A stretch of 64,000 nt of DNA from Candidatus Cloacimonadota bacterium (GTDB taxonomy: Bacteria; Cloacimonadota; Cloacimonadia; Cloacimonadales; Cloacimonadaceae), in NCBI GenBank assembly GCA_018433885.1, contig JAHDQK010000037.1, forward strand, positions 1 through 64,000, in the 5' to 3' direction. The notes under the pieces are model-generated. The model worked only from the letters and a program-made list of their open reading frames with translations, made no database searches and was not told the origin of the DNA. Below are positions 35,008 through 43,651 of the stretch, piece after piece; position 1 is the stretch's first letter, and the number at the start of each line of letters is the position of its first letter. A program made the position numbers and the translations under genes.

Positions 35008-35102
35008 CCAAAAAGTGCATCCGACAATTATCCTGATACAGCGATATTTTTTTCCTTGACACCTGCACAAGAAGATTGATCATGCACACAAGGAGATGAA
35101 CC

Positions 35103-35840
35103 ATGAGATTTTTACGCTTCCTGACCTGTGTATCCTGCCTGATGTTTCTGGGTGGCTGCGTGTTTCTGAACATAGCTTCGCAAGAAACTGCCGTTCCCAT
35201 TCACCCCAGTAAAACCTCCGTGGCAATCTCCGCCGGAACTTCCTTGGATCTGGATGATACCATCTACGATCCCGATGATGAGTTTCACGAGATAGACAGT
35301 GCTCTTATGGAGAATTACAAGGTAGGCATTAGCCTCCACCGGAAGCTGGATTTGCTCCTAAACATGGGGATAACCAACGGAAGCGGAGGCGGGGTCCCCA
35401 GAACCAGAAAGGATCAGACCCAGCAATATAAAGCTGGGCTTAAGTATCTAATCTGGCAACATGATAGCTCCTATTATGCCATTTACCCCTCCCTGTACCA
35501 GATAAAAGCCACAAATTGGGATCTGGATCCGGATGAACTCAAAGACGAAGAGTACAAAGTCGAGGGCATCGAAACGCAATTTATCTATTCATATCAAGCT
35601 GGGGAACACCTCCTGGGCAGCCTGATTGCCAGAGCAAATCTGAGCAAGCTATCCAAGAAAGATTTTGGCGTCGATATGGGCGAAAGGAACATTATAAACT
35701 TCGGCGGAAGAGCAAATGTTCAGTTCTCTTGGCGCTTCATTCATCAGACTACCGAAATAGGGCTGGAAGTTGTTCCCGTCAAAAATGGCAACTTGCAACT
35801 CATGCCTTGCTACAGCATTGGGATTGGGCTGAAACTGTAG
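35103..35840 (+). CDS. outer-membrane beta-barrel-like lipoprotein
   Basis: 245 residues. A signal peptide ends in a lipobox (MFLGGC, lipidated C19). The mature part alternates hydrophobic and polar residues in strand-length blocks (SVAISAGTSLDL, YKVGISLHRKLDLLLNMGI, QYKAGLKYLIW, GLEVVPVKNGNLQLMPCYSIGIGL) and looks like a small barrel of about eight to ten strands. GGAG precedes the ATG. No family was recognised. Monocistronic, divergent from the rubrerythrin-like gene. Confidence 0.65.
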   Translation: MRFLRFLTCVSCLMFLGGCVFLNIASQETAVPIHPSKTSVAISAGTSLDLDDTIYDPDDEFHEIDSALMENYKVGISLHRKLDLLLNMGITNGSGGGVPRTRKDQTQQYKAGLKYLIWQHDSSYYAIYPSLYQIKATNWDLDPDELKDEEYKVEGIETQFIYSYQAGEHLLGSLIARANLSKLSKKDFGVDMGERNIINFGGRANVQFSWRFIHQTTEIGLEVVPVKNGNLQLMPCYSIGIGLKL

Positions 35841-35977
35841 ATAACTCCAGGCGTAAACTGCTATCCTGAACGGCATTCGCACTTTTTGCCCAAGTCTATA
35901 ACAACCCATTATTTCCTCTTTGTTGATCTATTTAACCATCTGATCTCAAACAAAAGCATAATTTTCGCAAATATTGC

Positions 35978-36005
35978 TTGACTTTATTAAGTGCCCATAG
36001 ATACT
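35978..36005 (+). promoter_or_regulatory. promoter of the small lipoprotein gene
   Basis: TTGACT, 16-bp spacer, GATACT (4 of 6), 63 bp upstream of the ATG at 36069. ATACTC...GAGTAT, overlapping the -10, forms an inverted repeat that may be an operator. Confidence 0.45.
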
Positions 36006-36068
36006 CGCCACAGTATTGAGTGAGTATTTTTTAGGATTATCTGGCACCCAATTACAAAGGAGATAGCC

Positions 36069-36356
36069 ATGAATCAAAGATTGATCCATGTTGTCATCTT
36101 TATCCTGATGTTCTCTGTCGCCTTGCTCGTCACGGCTTGTGACGAGGATTCTCCCACCAAGCCCTCCGATAACTACGGAGTGGTGGCGGGAACAGTATTT
36201 GCTCCGGGAAAATCCGTATTACCTGGAGTTTCCGTAAGCATCGGCAATCAAAGTACGATCACAAACAACGATGGCAAATTCATCATCAGCGGAGTAAGCC
36301 CATCTTCCAGAGTATTGGTGAATTTTGCAATATCGGGCAGAACTTCCTCAACTTAA
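36069..36356 (+). CDS. small lipoprotein with carboxypeptidase-regulatory-like domain, possibly truncated
   Basis: 95 residues. Signal peptide with lipobox (LLVTAC, C24). It then has one beta-sandwich of the CarboxypepD_reg type (GVVAGTVFAPGKSVLPGVSVSI, TITNNDGKFIISGVSP). The domain normally continues for further residues after the last visible strand (VLVNFAISG) and is usually followed by a larger protein, so this reads as a domain cut off before its end. A one-base shift opens a short continuing frame (NFLNLTLEF), which hints at a frameshift or decayed gene. GGAG precedes the ATG. Binding partner unknown. Confidence 0.6.
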   Translation: MNQRLIHVVIFILMFSVALLVTACDEDSPTKPSDNYGVVAGTVFAPGKSVLPGVSVSIGNQSTITNNDGKFIISGVSPSSRVLVNFAISGRTSST

Positions 36357-36363
36357 CGCTGGA

Positions 36364-36430
36364 ATTCATTTGACCGTTTGTGTCGTTCAGTTATTGACAA
36401 TTTTTCGCGGTCAAATGGATTCCTTTTTTT
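36364..36430 (+). terminator. long-loop inverted repeat with T-tract after the small lipoprotein gene
   Basis: ATTCATTTGACCG (36364-36376) pairs with CGGTCAAATGGAT (36408-36420), a 13-bp stem with one wobble and a 31-nt loop, followed by TCCTTTTTTTTG. It probably works as a terminator, though the loop is long. A repeat element begins right after it. Confidence 0.6.
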
Positions 36431-36503
36431 TGTGTCGCCCATGAAGGGCTTTGGAGGTACTTGACGCAATGAACGAGGGGCTCCGCTACGCTAAGTACCC
36501 TCG
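36431..36503. repeat. intergenic repeat element (TGTGTCGCCCATGAA... type), copy 3
   Basis: The outer parts match 8053-8125 almost base for base, including CGAGGGGCTCCGCTACGCTA and CCCTCG; the spacer near the middle is different. The CGAGGG/CCCTCG arms can pair. Confidence 0.7.
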
Positions 36504-36542
36504 TATTCGGCGTAACAACGATCTAAAGCCCTTTTTTGTAGA

Positions 36543-36558
36543 TACGCCATCTTGGCAT
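36543..36558. repeat. short palindromic repeat ACGCCATCTTGGC, copy 2
   Basis: Same core and orientation as the copy at 7895 (GCCA-TCT-TGGC), 40 bp after the 36431 element. Confidence 0.55.
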
Positions 36559-36816
36559 GTTTTCAAATTATTGATGTAGCTATTTCCCTCCCCATTCATC
36601 AAAGCACTCCCGAAGCAAGCTTCCATAAGTCTATACTGTTTGGAGACGGCTTCGGCGCTGCTTCGCGCAAAGGGGATGGGTGGTAGAGAATATGCGAAAC
36701 AATTTGGGGAGTTGCCGCCGCTTGATTTCGGATAAAAAGCCTTGACGGAAAGCCGCATGTTTACAGACACTTACTTTTCGTTTATCTTCTTAGTATATAT
36801 TTGAGAAAGGAAAGCT

Positions 36817-37785
36817 ATGAAACACATGAAAATTACTCTCATCGAATACACGTTTTGGCTTTATATATTGGCGTGTATCGCTTGGTTACTCTTGCGTTTG
36901 GCAGCCATCTCCCTGCCGGTGGGGATCGTACTTACCGCACCCATCCTGCCCGCCGCCCTCCTGATTCCGCTAAAAGCGTCTTTGGCGGCTAAGATCTTGG
37001 GCGAGGCGGATATCCGTAAGTTCTGGAAATACGAAGCCGGGTTTGCGATCCTGCTCTCGATCGTGATGGCATGGGTGATCGTGGAAATTCGCCCAGTTGC
37101 GTTTTTTACCCAGATATCCAATACCGGAGCCATCCTCAAGGGAATTTTCAGCCCCAATTCCGCTAAAATGATCCCGATGTTGGCAGCTTTGGTGGAAACG
37201 ATCTATCTGGCTTTGATGGCAACAGTATTGGCAATTCCCTTTGCTTTTGCGCTTTCTTTTTTTGCCGCCAAAAACCTGATGTATGAAAGCCTTTTGGGCA
37301 AGATAGCCTACATCCTGATCCGCACGATATCCACCATCTTCCGCTCCATCGAAGCCATTGTGTGGGCGATCATCTTTGTGGTATGGGTAGGCATCGGACC
37401 CTTCGCCGGAATGCTGGCGTTGTGGATTCATTCGATAGCCGCCCTGATCAAGCTTTACAGCGAACAGATCGAAAACATCGATCCCGGTCCCGTGGAAGCC
37501 ATCAAAGCCACTGGCGCTTCCACTCTTCAGGTATGGCGTTACGCGGTCGCACCGCAAATCCTTGCGCCCTACCTCGCCTTCACCATCTACCGGTGGGATA
37601 TCAACGTACGCATGGCTACGATCGTGGGTTTCGTGGGCGGCGGTGGCATCGGACTAGCATTGTATCAGGAACAGCAAATGCTCTCCTGGCGCAATGTGGG
37701 GCTTATCATGTGGCTCATCGCTCTGGTCGTGTGGGTGATGGATATGTTCAGTGGCTATATCCGCGAAAAATTGATATCAAATTGA
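36817..37785 (+). CDS. phnE: PhnE-type ABC transporter permease
   Basis: Inner-membrane permease of a phosphonate (or phosphate-ester) ABC importer. 322 residues with about eight membrane helices. The permease coupling loop is clear as PVEAIKATGASTLQVWRYAVAPQI (EAA motif), followed by the YRWDINVRMATIVGFVGGGGIG block that typifies PhnE. AAAGGAAAG precedes the ATG. No ATPase (phnC) or binding protein (phnD) lies within the window, so the gene is an orphan here, and it sits 9 bp upstream of a nucleoside phosphorylase. It may serve the same substrate stream (nucleosides or phospho-sugars); that is inference. Partners may be encoded elsewhere. Confidence 0.88.
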   Translation: MKHMKITLIEYTFWLYILACIAWLLLRLAAISLPVGIVLTAPILPAALLIPLKASLAAKILGEADIRKFWKYEAGFAILLSIVMAWVIVEIRPVAFFTQISNTGAILKGIFSPNSAKMIPMLAALVETIYLALMATVLAIPFAFALSFFAAKNLMYESLLGKIAYILIRTISTIFRSIEAIVWAIIFVVWVGIGPFAGMLALWIHSIAALIKLYSEQIENIDPGPVEAIKATGASTLQVWRYAVAPQILAPYLAFTIYRWDINVRMATIVGFVGGGGIGLALYQEQQMLSWRNVGLIMWLIALVVWVMDMFSGYIREKLISN

Positions 37786-37794
37786 GGTAACAAA

Positions 37795-39105
37795 ATGCAA
37801 TACAATCCTGTAGAACTAATTCTGAAAAAGAGAGATGGCGGCATCCTGAATCCCGCTGAAATAGAGTATTTCATCCAGAGCTACCTTGCAGGCGAAATCC
37901 CGGAATATCAGATGACCGCCCTGCTGATGTGCTTCTACTTTCAAGGCGCGATGCCGGAAGAAATCAGCGCACTTACCAAAAGCTATATCGATAGCGGAAC
38001 GCGGATCGAGTTTGATCCCGCATTACCCGTGGCGGATAAACACTCCACCGGCGGTGTGGGTGATAAGATATCCCTGATGTTGGCGCCGATATCAGCCGCC
38101 TTGGGGCTATATGTACCGATGATCTCCGGACGCGGTCTGGGGCATACCGGAGGTACTTTGGACAAACTGGAAGCCATCCCCGGCTTCAACACCCAATTCA
38201 GCATGGAAGACTTTCGGGATTTGGTGCTAAAACATGGCTACGCGCTGGTAGGGCAATCCTCCGCCATGGTCCCCGCCGATAAACGCATCTATGCCCTGCG
38301 GGATGTAACCGGAACCGTGGAAAGTGCGGCGTTGATCACCGCCAGCATCATGAGCAAAAAGATTGCCGAAGGTAGCAAATATCTGGTTATCGACCTCAAG
38401 ATCGGTTCCGGGGCATTCATGCCAAACTTGCGCCGCGCCCGGGAACTGGCAGAACACCTCAAACGAACCGGGGAAAGCTTTGGTCAAAAGGTCTCGGTGG
38501 TTTTTTCAAACATGAATTCCCCTCTGGGAAACGCAGTGGGAAATGCCCTGGAAACCATCGAAGCAATCGAATATCTGAAAGGGAACTACCTTCCGGATAC
38601 CTACGAAATCACCACCGCACTGGTGGCAGAAATGCTGATCATGGCGGGTAAAGCCCAAGATTTTATGGAAGCGGAACGCATGATCCAAGGGGTTGTGGAA
38701 GACGGCTCGGCTCTTGCTAAATTTGCCGAAATCATTGCGGCACAAGGCGGAAACCCAGATGTGATAAACGACTATCAGCTCTTTGCCCAAGCCAAACACC
38801 AAATTCCCATCATCGCCAAAAACAGCGGATATATCCACGAAATCGATTCCCGCGCCATCGGCTATGCCCTGGTGCGCATCAAAGCCGGCAGAATGAAGAC
38901 TTCCGATACCTTGGACTACAGCTCCGGGGCGATCCTGAAACCCAAGATCGGCAGCTATGTTCAAGCCGGGGAAGAGATCGGACGGGTGCACTGTAACGAC
39001 GAAGCCAAAGGCAAAGAAGTAGTGGAAATGATAATTAATGCCTACAAGATATTGGAGGCAGAGAAAGAACCGGAAGCATTGATCTACGAGATTATGAAGG
39101 GGTGA
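37795..39105 (+). CDS. pyrimidine-nucleoside (thymidine) phosphorylase
   Basis: Splits thymidine or uridine with phosphate into base and (deoxy)ribose-1-phosphate. 436 residues, the usual length. It has the family signature KHSTGGVGDK (82-91), SGRGLGHTGGTLDKLE, and DVTGTVES. The small alpha domain and the large alpha/beta domain are both complete. Follows the phnE-like gene by 9 bp on the same strand. Cytoplasmic. Sequence alone does not separate DeoA from Pdp. Confidence 0.93.
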   Translation: MQYNPVELILKKRDGGILNPAEIEYFIQSYLAGEIPEYQMTALLMCFYFQGAMPEEISALTKSYIDSGTRIEFDPALPVADKHSTGGVGDKISLMLAPISAALGLYVPMISGRGLGHTGGTLDKLEAIPGFNTQFSMEDFRDLVLKHGYALVGQSSAMVPADKRIYALRDVTGTVESAALITASIMSKKIAEGSKYLVIDLKIGSGAFMPNLRRARELAEHLKRTGESFGQKVSVVFSNMNSPLGNAVGNALETIEAIEYLKGNYLPDTYEITTALVAEMLIMAGKAQDFMEAERMIQGVVEDGSALAKFAEIIAAQGGNPDVINDYQLFAQAKHQIPIIAKNSGYIHEIDSRAIGYALVRIKAGRMKTSDTLDYSSGAILKPKIGSYVQAGEEIGRVHCNDEAKGKEVVEMIINAYKILEAEKEPEALIYEIMKG

Positions 39106-39192
39106 CCGGAAAAGGCGCGGAAACAGCATTTCCCCGCCCCAAAATACTAAATGCTGGCTTTGCTATAAAGGCAATCCAGCTAAATTAGCCCA

Positions 39193-39216
39193 AAGCCCTG
39201 CCGGGCTTGGTGGTTT
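39193..39216 (+). terminator. terminator after the nucleoside phosphorylase gene
   Basis: AAGCCC-tgcc-GGGCTT, a 6-bp stem, followed by GGTGGTTTTTC. It is 88 bp past the stop codon. Confidence 0.5.
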
Positions 39217-39342
39217 TTCATATCTGCACGCGCTTGACAACACCCTGCCGCTTTGCTGAATTACCGTAAAAGAAGCAAGGCGTACAAAGGGAATCAGATA
39301 CAAGATCGGGAAAAAACGAAGAAAATCGAGGGCAAAAAAAAG

Positions 39343-39417
39343 TGGCTCCGGAAGAGGGATTCGAACCCCCGGCCTAGTGGTTAACAGCCACCCGCTCTAC
39401 CGCTGAGCTATTCCGGA
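39343..39417 (-). tRNA. tRNA-Asn (GTT anticodon)
   Basis: A full cloverleaf is visible on the minus strand: acceptor TCCGGAA/TTCCGGA, D arm GCTC-AGCGGTA-GAGC, anticodon arm GGTGG-CTGTTAA-CCACT with anticodon GTT, variable loop AGGCC, T arm GGGGG-TTCGAAT-CCCTC, discriminator G and an encoded CCA. 72 nt plus CCA. Confidence 0.97.
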
Positions 39418-39430
39418 ACACCGTTTGAGC

Positions 39431-39459
39431 AATCTCTTTGAGAGTGCTTTTTTTGTCAA
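39431..39459 (-). promoter_or_regulatory. tRNA-Asn promoter
   Basis: TTGACA, 17-bp spacer, GAGATT (3 of 6) on the minus strand, 13 bp upstream of the tRNA. A run of eight T directly after the CCA end may help termination. Confidence 0.45.
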
Positions 39460-39610
39460 TACTTTTTTTGATGAAACGGGAACAAGGTGTAAACCGTGCC
39501 TTACTGATACATTTGAGGCTTGATCTCTGCCCCAAGCGAAGCCCGGCACAGAAGGTAACAAACAAGATCTCCCCCGGATGGATATTCCCCTCAGACGCAC
39601 TGAGAACGCT

Positions 39611-40561
39611 TCAGGCGTGATTTCTCAGCTTAAGCTCCATAGGATGTGGTTGGAGATATATCTGTTCTGCCAAATAGCTCTTATCGTATTTGCGAACATA
39701 ATGATTGAGCAGGGTAACCGGTACTATCAGGGGAATTATGCCGTCCTTGTATTGCGCGATCAAGCGGATCATTTCCTGCTTTTCAAAGGCGTCCAGGTCG
39801 TTCTTGAAATAGCCCAGCAGGTGCAGCAGCACATTTTGGTGTTTGCTGGGCGTAGCGTGGCGGGCACAGGCGGTCATCAGAAGTTCACAATATAAGCGGG
39901 AAAAATCCTGGATCTTGTATTTCCTAATCTCCGCCACCAGTTTTCCCATCTCGCGATAGTGCGCTGGACTGTGTGCCATCAGCAGATATTTGTGGATGGT
40001 GTGGAAGCGCACGAAGCCACCGGGGCTGAGGTCTTCTGCCATAAGGCGGTTGAAGCGGTGTCTTACAAAGACACGTTCGATGAAGTTTTCCCTTAGAACC
40101 GGGTCGTGAAGCCTGCCTTCTTCTTCTATAGGCAGATACGGAAAGGCTCTGAGGAGCTCCCGGGCAAAGATGCCCACTCCGGTCTTTCCAGCGGCACCGC
40201 CATGAAGGGGATATAGCTTTACGCGTTCCATGCCACAGGAAGGGGATTTACTCTTCAGGATGTAGCCGCAAAGCGGACGCTTCTTAAGATCCTCGATCAC
40301 GGGCAGGCTCCAGGAGAGCATTTGGTCTGTATAGTCTACCAAAGTCTTGTTCGTCAGCATCCGATAGGATTCCTTGCTACCCTTTAAGTTCAATGCCTCG
40401 CGGGGAATGCTCATTCCGCATTGATGTTCCGGACAAAGGTCGAAATACTCGGCATAGGCTCCCAGGGTATCCACCACCCAGGAGTCGTATTTATGTCCTC
40501 CGTCAAACCGCACCTGTTTGCCCAACAGGCAACTGGATACGCCCAAAAGAAGCTTTTCCAT
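39611..40561 (-). CDS. DUF523-DUF1722 fusion protein (YbgA-like; TudS-like N-terminus)
   Basis: 316 residues in two domains. Residues 1-150 are DUF523, the fold of the iron-sulfur thiouracil desulfurase TudS; three cysteines stand where cluster ligands would be (SSCLLGK, DLCPEH, SPSCGM). Residues about 190-305 are DUF1722, as in E. coli YbgA. The DUF523-DUF1722 fusion is a recognised architecture, but its reaction is not established. Cytoplasmic. It stands alone downstream of the Psd-like gene, 16 bp away, on the same strand. Confidence 0.85.
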   Translation of the reverse strand: MEKLLLGVSSCLLGKQVRFDGGHKYDSWVVDTLGAYAEYFDLCPEHQCGMSIPREALNLKGSKESYRMLTNKTLVDYTDQMLSWSLPVIEDLKKRPLCGYILKSKSPSCGMERVKLYPLHGGAAGKTGVGIFARELLRAFPYLPIEEEGRLHDPVLRENFIERVFVRHRFNRLMAEDLSPGGFVRFHTIHKYLLMAHSPAHYREMGKLVAEIRKYKIQDFSRLYCELLMTACARHATPSKHQNVLLHLLGYFKNDLDAFEKQEMIRLIAQYKDGIIPLIVPVTLLNHYVRKYDKSYLAEQIYLQPHPMELKLRNHA

Positions 40562-40577
40562 TTCCAGCCTCCGTGAA

Positions 40578-41180
40578 TTAGTTGTCTATGATATCCATGC
40601 TGTTTCCCGGCAGGGTGATCCTGCTTTCGCCGCTCTCGCAGATGCTGCCCACTTTCAGCGCACAGGGGATGTTTGCCGGCAGGCGGATCGTGCAAGTAGC
40701 CTTTCCTGGCATATAGGCGATCACTTCCCCGGTCCTCATTTTAGCTTCCGGCAGACGTATGAGGTGTTTACCCGCAAAAGAGATGCGCATACGGGGATTA
40801 TTTAGTACCAGGTCATCAGAATCCCAGAGAGCACCGGTCTTGGGACAGCGGATGTCCACCCTGTCGCTGAATTTTTTGTGGATGGTGATCTGGGTGAGGT
40901 CGCCGGAGGTCTTCAGAGCGGTAACTTTGCCGTTGGCGGGAACGTAAACCGTGTCTGGTTCCGGGAGGGGGATCTTGGGGTGCAAGCGAAAGCCCAGCGC
41001 GATCCGAAAATACCAGATGAGGGCGAGGATGCTGAGGATCTGCGCTACCTGAGGTCGGTTGAGCATGATGCTCAGCCAGAAGAATATCGCAAATAGCACC
41101 AAGGGCAGTATCTGCTTGCGATGCTGGCTACGTTTGATCTTCCTCAGGATGATGCCATCGGTGAGGAGATGCGGGCTCAT
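40578..41180 (-). CDS. membrane protein, weakly like phosphatidylserine decarboxylase C-terminus
   Basis: 200 residues: two hydrophobic helices (about 25-60), then a beta-rich domain with TVYVPANGKVTALKTSGD..., which resembles the PADGKV segment of archaeal-type phosphatidylserine decarboxylases, and a C-terminal ESGESRITLPGN. I see no LGST-type self-cleavage site, so it is either a non-catalytic relative or unrelated. It starts within the stop codon of the DUF2147 gene (ATGA overlap). Function not assigned. Confidence 0.5.
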   Translation of the reverse strand: MSPHLLTDGIILRKIKRSQHRKQILPLVLFAIFFWLSIMLNRPQVAQILSILALIWYFRIALGFRLHPKIPLPEPDTVYVPANGKVTALKTSGDLTQITIHKKFSDRVDIRCPKTGALWDSDDLVLNNPRMRISFAGKHLIRLPEAKMRTGEVIAYMPGKATCTIRLPANIPCALKVGSICESGESRITLPGNSMDIIDN

Positions 41181-41620
41181 TTTGTGGTGCGGATCCAGGT
41201 TTCGGTTCTGCCGGCGAGAGCGATCCCGATAAATCCTCGGAGAGCAAGAGTGTTGTTGTTCACCAATTCTGCTTTGGCGGAGTATGTCTTACCGCTTTTG
41301 GGATCGTAGATCTTTCCGCCGCTGTATTTGCTTTTACCATCGTAACTTAGCGCAGTAAGCACCTGCAGGTCGAGCAAGGGGCGTTTGGCGAGCTTGGAAT
41401 CCGGGTTCTTAGAATCGAGTTTGGGATTTCCAGCGGCATCATTAGGTTCGCGCAGCCAGACTATTTTGCCAATAAAACTGCCGTCTTTGGCTTCGGTGAT
41501 TTCGATCTTGCTGGATTTTTCGCCGTTGAACCACACTCCGGTGATGCGGTTAGCCGCTTGCGCAAAAGCCGGCAACAACAGGCATAACGCCAAGATGGTC
41601 AAGAGGATGTGTTTCATCAC
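41177..41620 (-). CDS. DUF2147 exported protein
   Basis: 147 residues: signal peptide (1-22, ending AFAQA), then a small beta-barrel domain with NRITGVWFNGEKSSKIEI, IVWLREPNDAAGNPKLD and GKIYDPKSGKTY, the usual DUF2147 pattern. The family is periplasmic, fatty-acid-binding-like in fold, with no settled function. GGAG lies upstream of the ATG. First of a three-gene minus-strand unit (DUF2147, Psd-like, DUF523). Confidence 0.85.
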   Translation of the reverse strand: MMKHILLTILALCLLLPAFAQAANRITGVWFNGEKSSKIEITEAKDGSFIGKIVWLREPNDAAGNPKLDSKNPDSKLAKRPLLDLQVLTALSYDGKSKYSGGKIYDPKSGKTYSAKAELVNNNTLALRGFIGIALAGRTETWIRTTK

Positions 41621-41632
41621 AATCTCCTTTTG

Positions 41633-42928
41633 TTAGAGGATGCCACAGCGGCGCAGGATGTGATCTGTGTGTTTTAAATAGCGGTCGTAGGAGAAAATCT
41701 CCAGAATGGTCTCCTGCCCCAGGGCATCGCGGATTTCGCCGTTGGAAAGGATCAGTTCTTTGAAGTCCGATCCTTCGTTTATGGATTTCATCGCTTCCGT
41801 TTGTACCAGCGCGTAAGCCTTTTCGCGGGTCATTCCGCTGTTTGCCAGATGCAATAGCAGAGCTTGGGAAAAGACCAAACCTCCGGTAAGTTCGATGTTT
41901 TTCATCATGTTTTCGGGATACACCGCCAGGCTTTCGATCATGGCGCTGCTCTTCGTCAACATATAGTGGATCAGGATGCAGCTATCCGGTAAAATCACGC
42001 GCTCCACGCTGGAATGCGAGATATCGCGCTCGTGCCAGAGGGCGTTGTTTTCCACCGCGGCATGGGCATTTGCCCGGAGAATGCGCGCCAGCCCGCAAAG
42101 CTGTTCACTGAGAATGGGGTTACGCTTGTGGGGCATGGCAGAGCTACCCTTCTGACCCTTGGAGAAGTTTTCTTCCGCTTCTCTTACTTCCGTGCGTTGC
42201 AGATGCCTGATCTCCATGGCGATTTTCTCCAGAGTGCTGCCGATCTGGGCAATGGTAAAAAGAAACTGGGCATGGCGATCCCGTTGGATCACTTGGGTGG
42301 AGATGTTCACCGGCTTTAATTCCAGATATCTGCAGGCGCGCTCTTCCACTTCCGGATCCAGGTGGGCATAATTTCCCACTGCGCCAGAGATCTGGCCGAT
42401 GCTGATGATCGCGATGGCATCTTCCAAACGCTTGATGTTACGCTGCGTTTCATCGTACCATAAGGCAAATTTCAGCCCAAAAGAAGTGGGCTCCGCGTGA
42501 ATCCCGTGGCTGCGCCCCATACACAGGGTATGGCGATGCTCCCGGGCTTTCAGCTTCAGGTTTTCCGCCAGACGGTAAAGCTGGGAAAGGATCAGTTCTC
42601 CGGCTTGCTTGAGCTGCAAGGCGGTGGCGGTGTCCAGGACGTCGCTGGAGGTCATGCCATAGTGGATCCAGCGGGAAGCAGGACCCACATACTCTGCTAC
42701 GTTGGTAAGAAACGCAATCACATCGTGGCGGGTGCTTTCTTCGATCTCGGCAATGCGGCGGACGTTAAAATCCGCTTTATCGCAGATTTCTTTATAATCC
42801 TGGGTGGGAATGATGCCCATTTCGTGCATCGCTTTGGCAGCCGCCAATTCCACTTCCAGCCAGCAGTTATATCGGTTTTCCTCCGTCCAGATGCGTTCCA
42901 TTTCGGCGCAAGTATATCTTGGTATCAT
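41633..42928 (-). CDS. purB: adenylosuccinate lyase
   Basis: Removes fumarate from SAICAR and adenylosuccinate in purine synthesis. 431 residues. Signature SSAMPHKRNPILSE is intact, as are the TSSDVLDTATALQ and THxxxAEPTSFG-type segments (GRSHGIHAEPTSFG). Cytoplasmic tetramer. It starts immediately after the upstream lipoprotein gene's stop codon. purE lies elsewhere in the window (54736-55185), not in the same operon. Confidence 0.97.
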   Translation of the reverse strand: MIPRYTCAEMERIWTEENRYNCWLEVELAAAKAMHEMGIIPTQDYKEICDKADFNVRRIAEIEESTRHDVIAFLTNVAEYVGPASRWIHYGMTSSDVLDTATALQLKQAGELILSQLYRLAENLKLKAREHRHTLCMGRSHGIHAEPTSFGLKFALWYDETQRNIKRLEDAIAIISIGQISGAVGNYAHLDPEVEERACRYLELKPVNISTQVIQRDRHAQFLFTIAQIGSTLEKIAMEIRHLQRTEVREAEENFSKGQKGSSAMPHKRNPILSEQLCGLARILRANAHAAVENNALWHERDISHSSVERVILPDSCILIHYMLTKSSAMIESLAVYPENMMKNIELTGGLVFSQALLLHLANSGMTREKAYALVQTEAMKSINEGSDFKELILSNGEIRDALGQETILEIFSYDRYLKHTDHILRRCGIL

Positions 42929-43651
42929 TTAGTTCCCCAGTAGTCCTTTGAACATATCCATCATCCCGCCCTGTTGAAAGATCTTAAAGAAGTCTTCCTG
43001 CTTCGGTTCCGCTTTGGGCAGAGGCGTTATCTGCGGGTGGTCGTAAACCACTTTGTCAAATGTCATTTTTGCGGAGATCCCTTTCACCTTCAGCGTGATA
43101 ACATCCAGATCCCCCTTGCGGGTGTAGCTGGCGTCCACGCGGATTCCGGCATCCGTATCTACGATCGATTCCAACTGATAGTTTTTACGGAAGGTAATCG
43201 TGAGGCTATCCCGAACCACTTTTTTGGTCTGGATGATCTCATTGCCGAAGCGTTCAACTATATGATCCGCGGTGTTGAAGATGGCGTTTGGTTTCATCGG
43301 CAGTTTATCCTGCAGATTCAAGGCTTCCAGAGCAGGCATCAGGGTGGATTTCAGGGAAAGATACTGCCCCAGATACACGCTGAGCAGAGGCGAGGGCGCG
43401 GCTCCGAAGACTCCGCCGTCGATCATATCGAAGCGCATCTGGTCCATACTTTTCGCCAAAGCGAAGTTCTTGTGCAGGCTCATACCAAATACCGAGAGCT
43501 CCACCACTCCGCTGCCGGAAAATTGCTCAAACTTCCTTAGTTCACGTTTCAGCTTGGCTTCTTCGCTGATGCCCAAATTGGTGGAGCATCCGCTAATAAC
43601 AAGCATCAAAGCCAAAACAAGGGCCGTGGTCATCAGCAATATGCGTTTCAT
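42929..43651 (-). CDS. lipoprotein of unknown function
   Basis: 240 residues. Signal peptide with lipobox (VISGC, C22). The mature part begins with a charged helix (EEAKLKRELRKFEQF) and continues as a beta-rich region (SGVVELSVFGMSLHKNFAL, TLKVKGISAKMTFDKVVYD) that loosely recalls LolA/LolB-type folds. The C-terminus is Met/Phe/Gly-rich. Its ATG overlaps the lgt stop codon by 4 bases; lgt makes the lipid anchor this protein needs. Function unknown. Confidence 0.7.
   Translation of the reverse strand: MKRILLMTTALVLALMLVISGCSTNLGISEEAKLKRELRKFEQFSGSGVVELSVFGMSLHKNFALAKSMDQMRFDMIDGGVFGAAPSPLLSVYLGQYLSLKSTLMPALEALNLQDKLPMKPNAIFNTADHIVERFGNEIIQTKKVVRDSLTITFRKNYQLESIVDTDAGIRVDASYTRKGDLDVITLKVKGISAKMTFDKVVYDHPQITPLPKAEPKQEDFFKIFQQGGMMDMFKGLLGN

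Larger units (their letters stand above)
36357..36816. other. gene-free region with terminator-like inverted repeat and intergenic elements
   Basis: 460 bp without a supported gene. It holds the long inverted repeat, the 36431-36503 repeat element and the CGCCATCTTGGC palindrome at 36543. A 94-codon frame on the minus strand here has no ribosome site and is not counted. The rightmost part should hold the promoter of the phnE-like gene; none is clear. Confidence 0.6.

Noticed and set aside
36486-36770. A 94-codon minus-strand frame
   Set aside because: Starts without a Shine-Dalgarno, overlaps the repeat elements, and the product has no recognisable feature.
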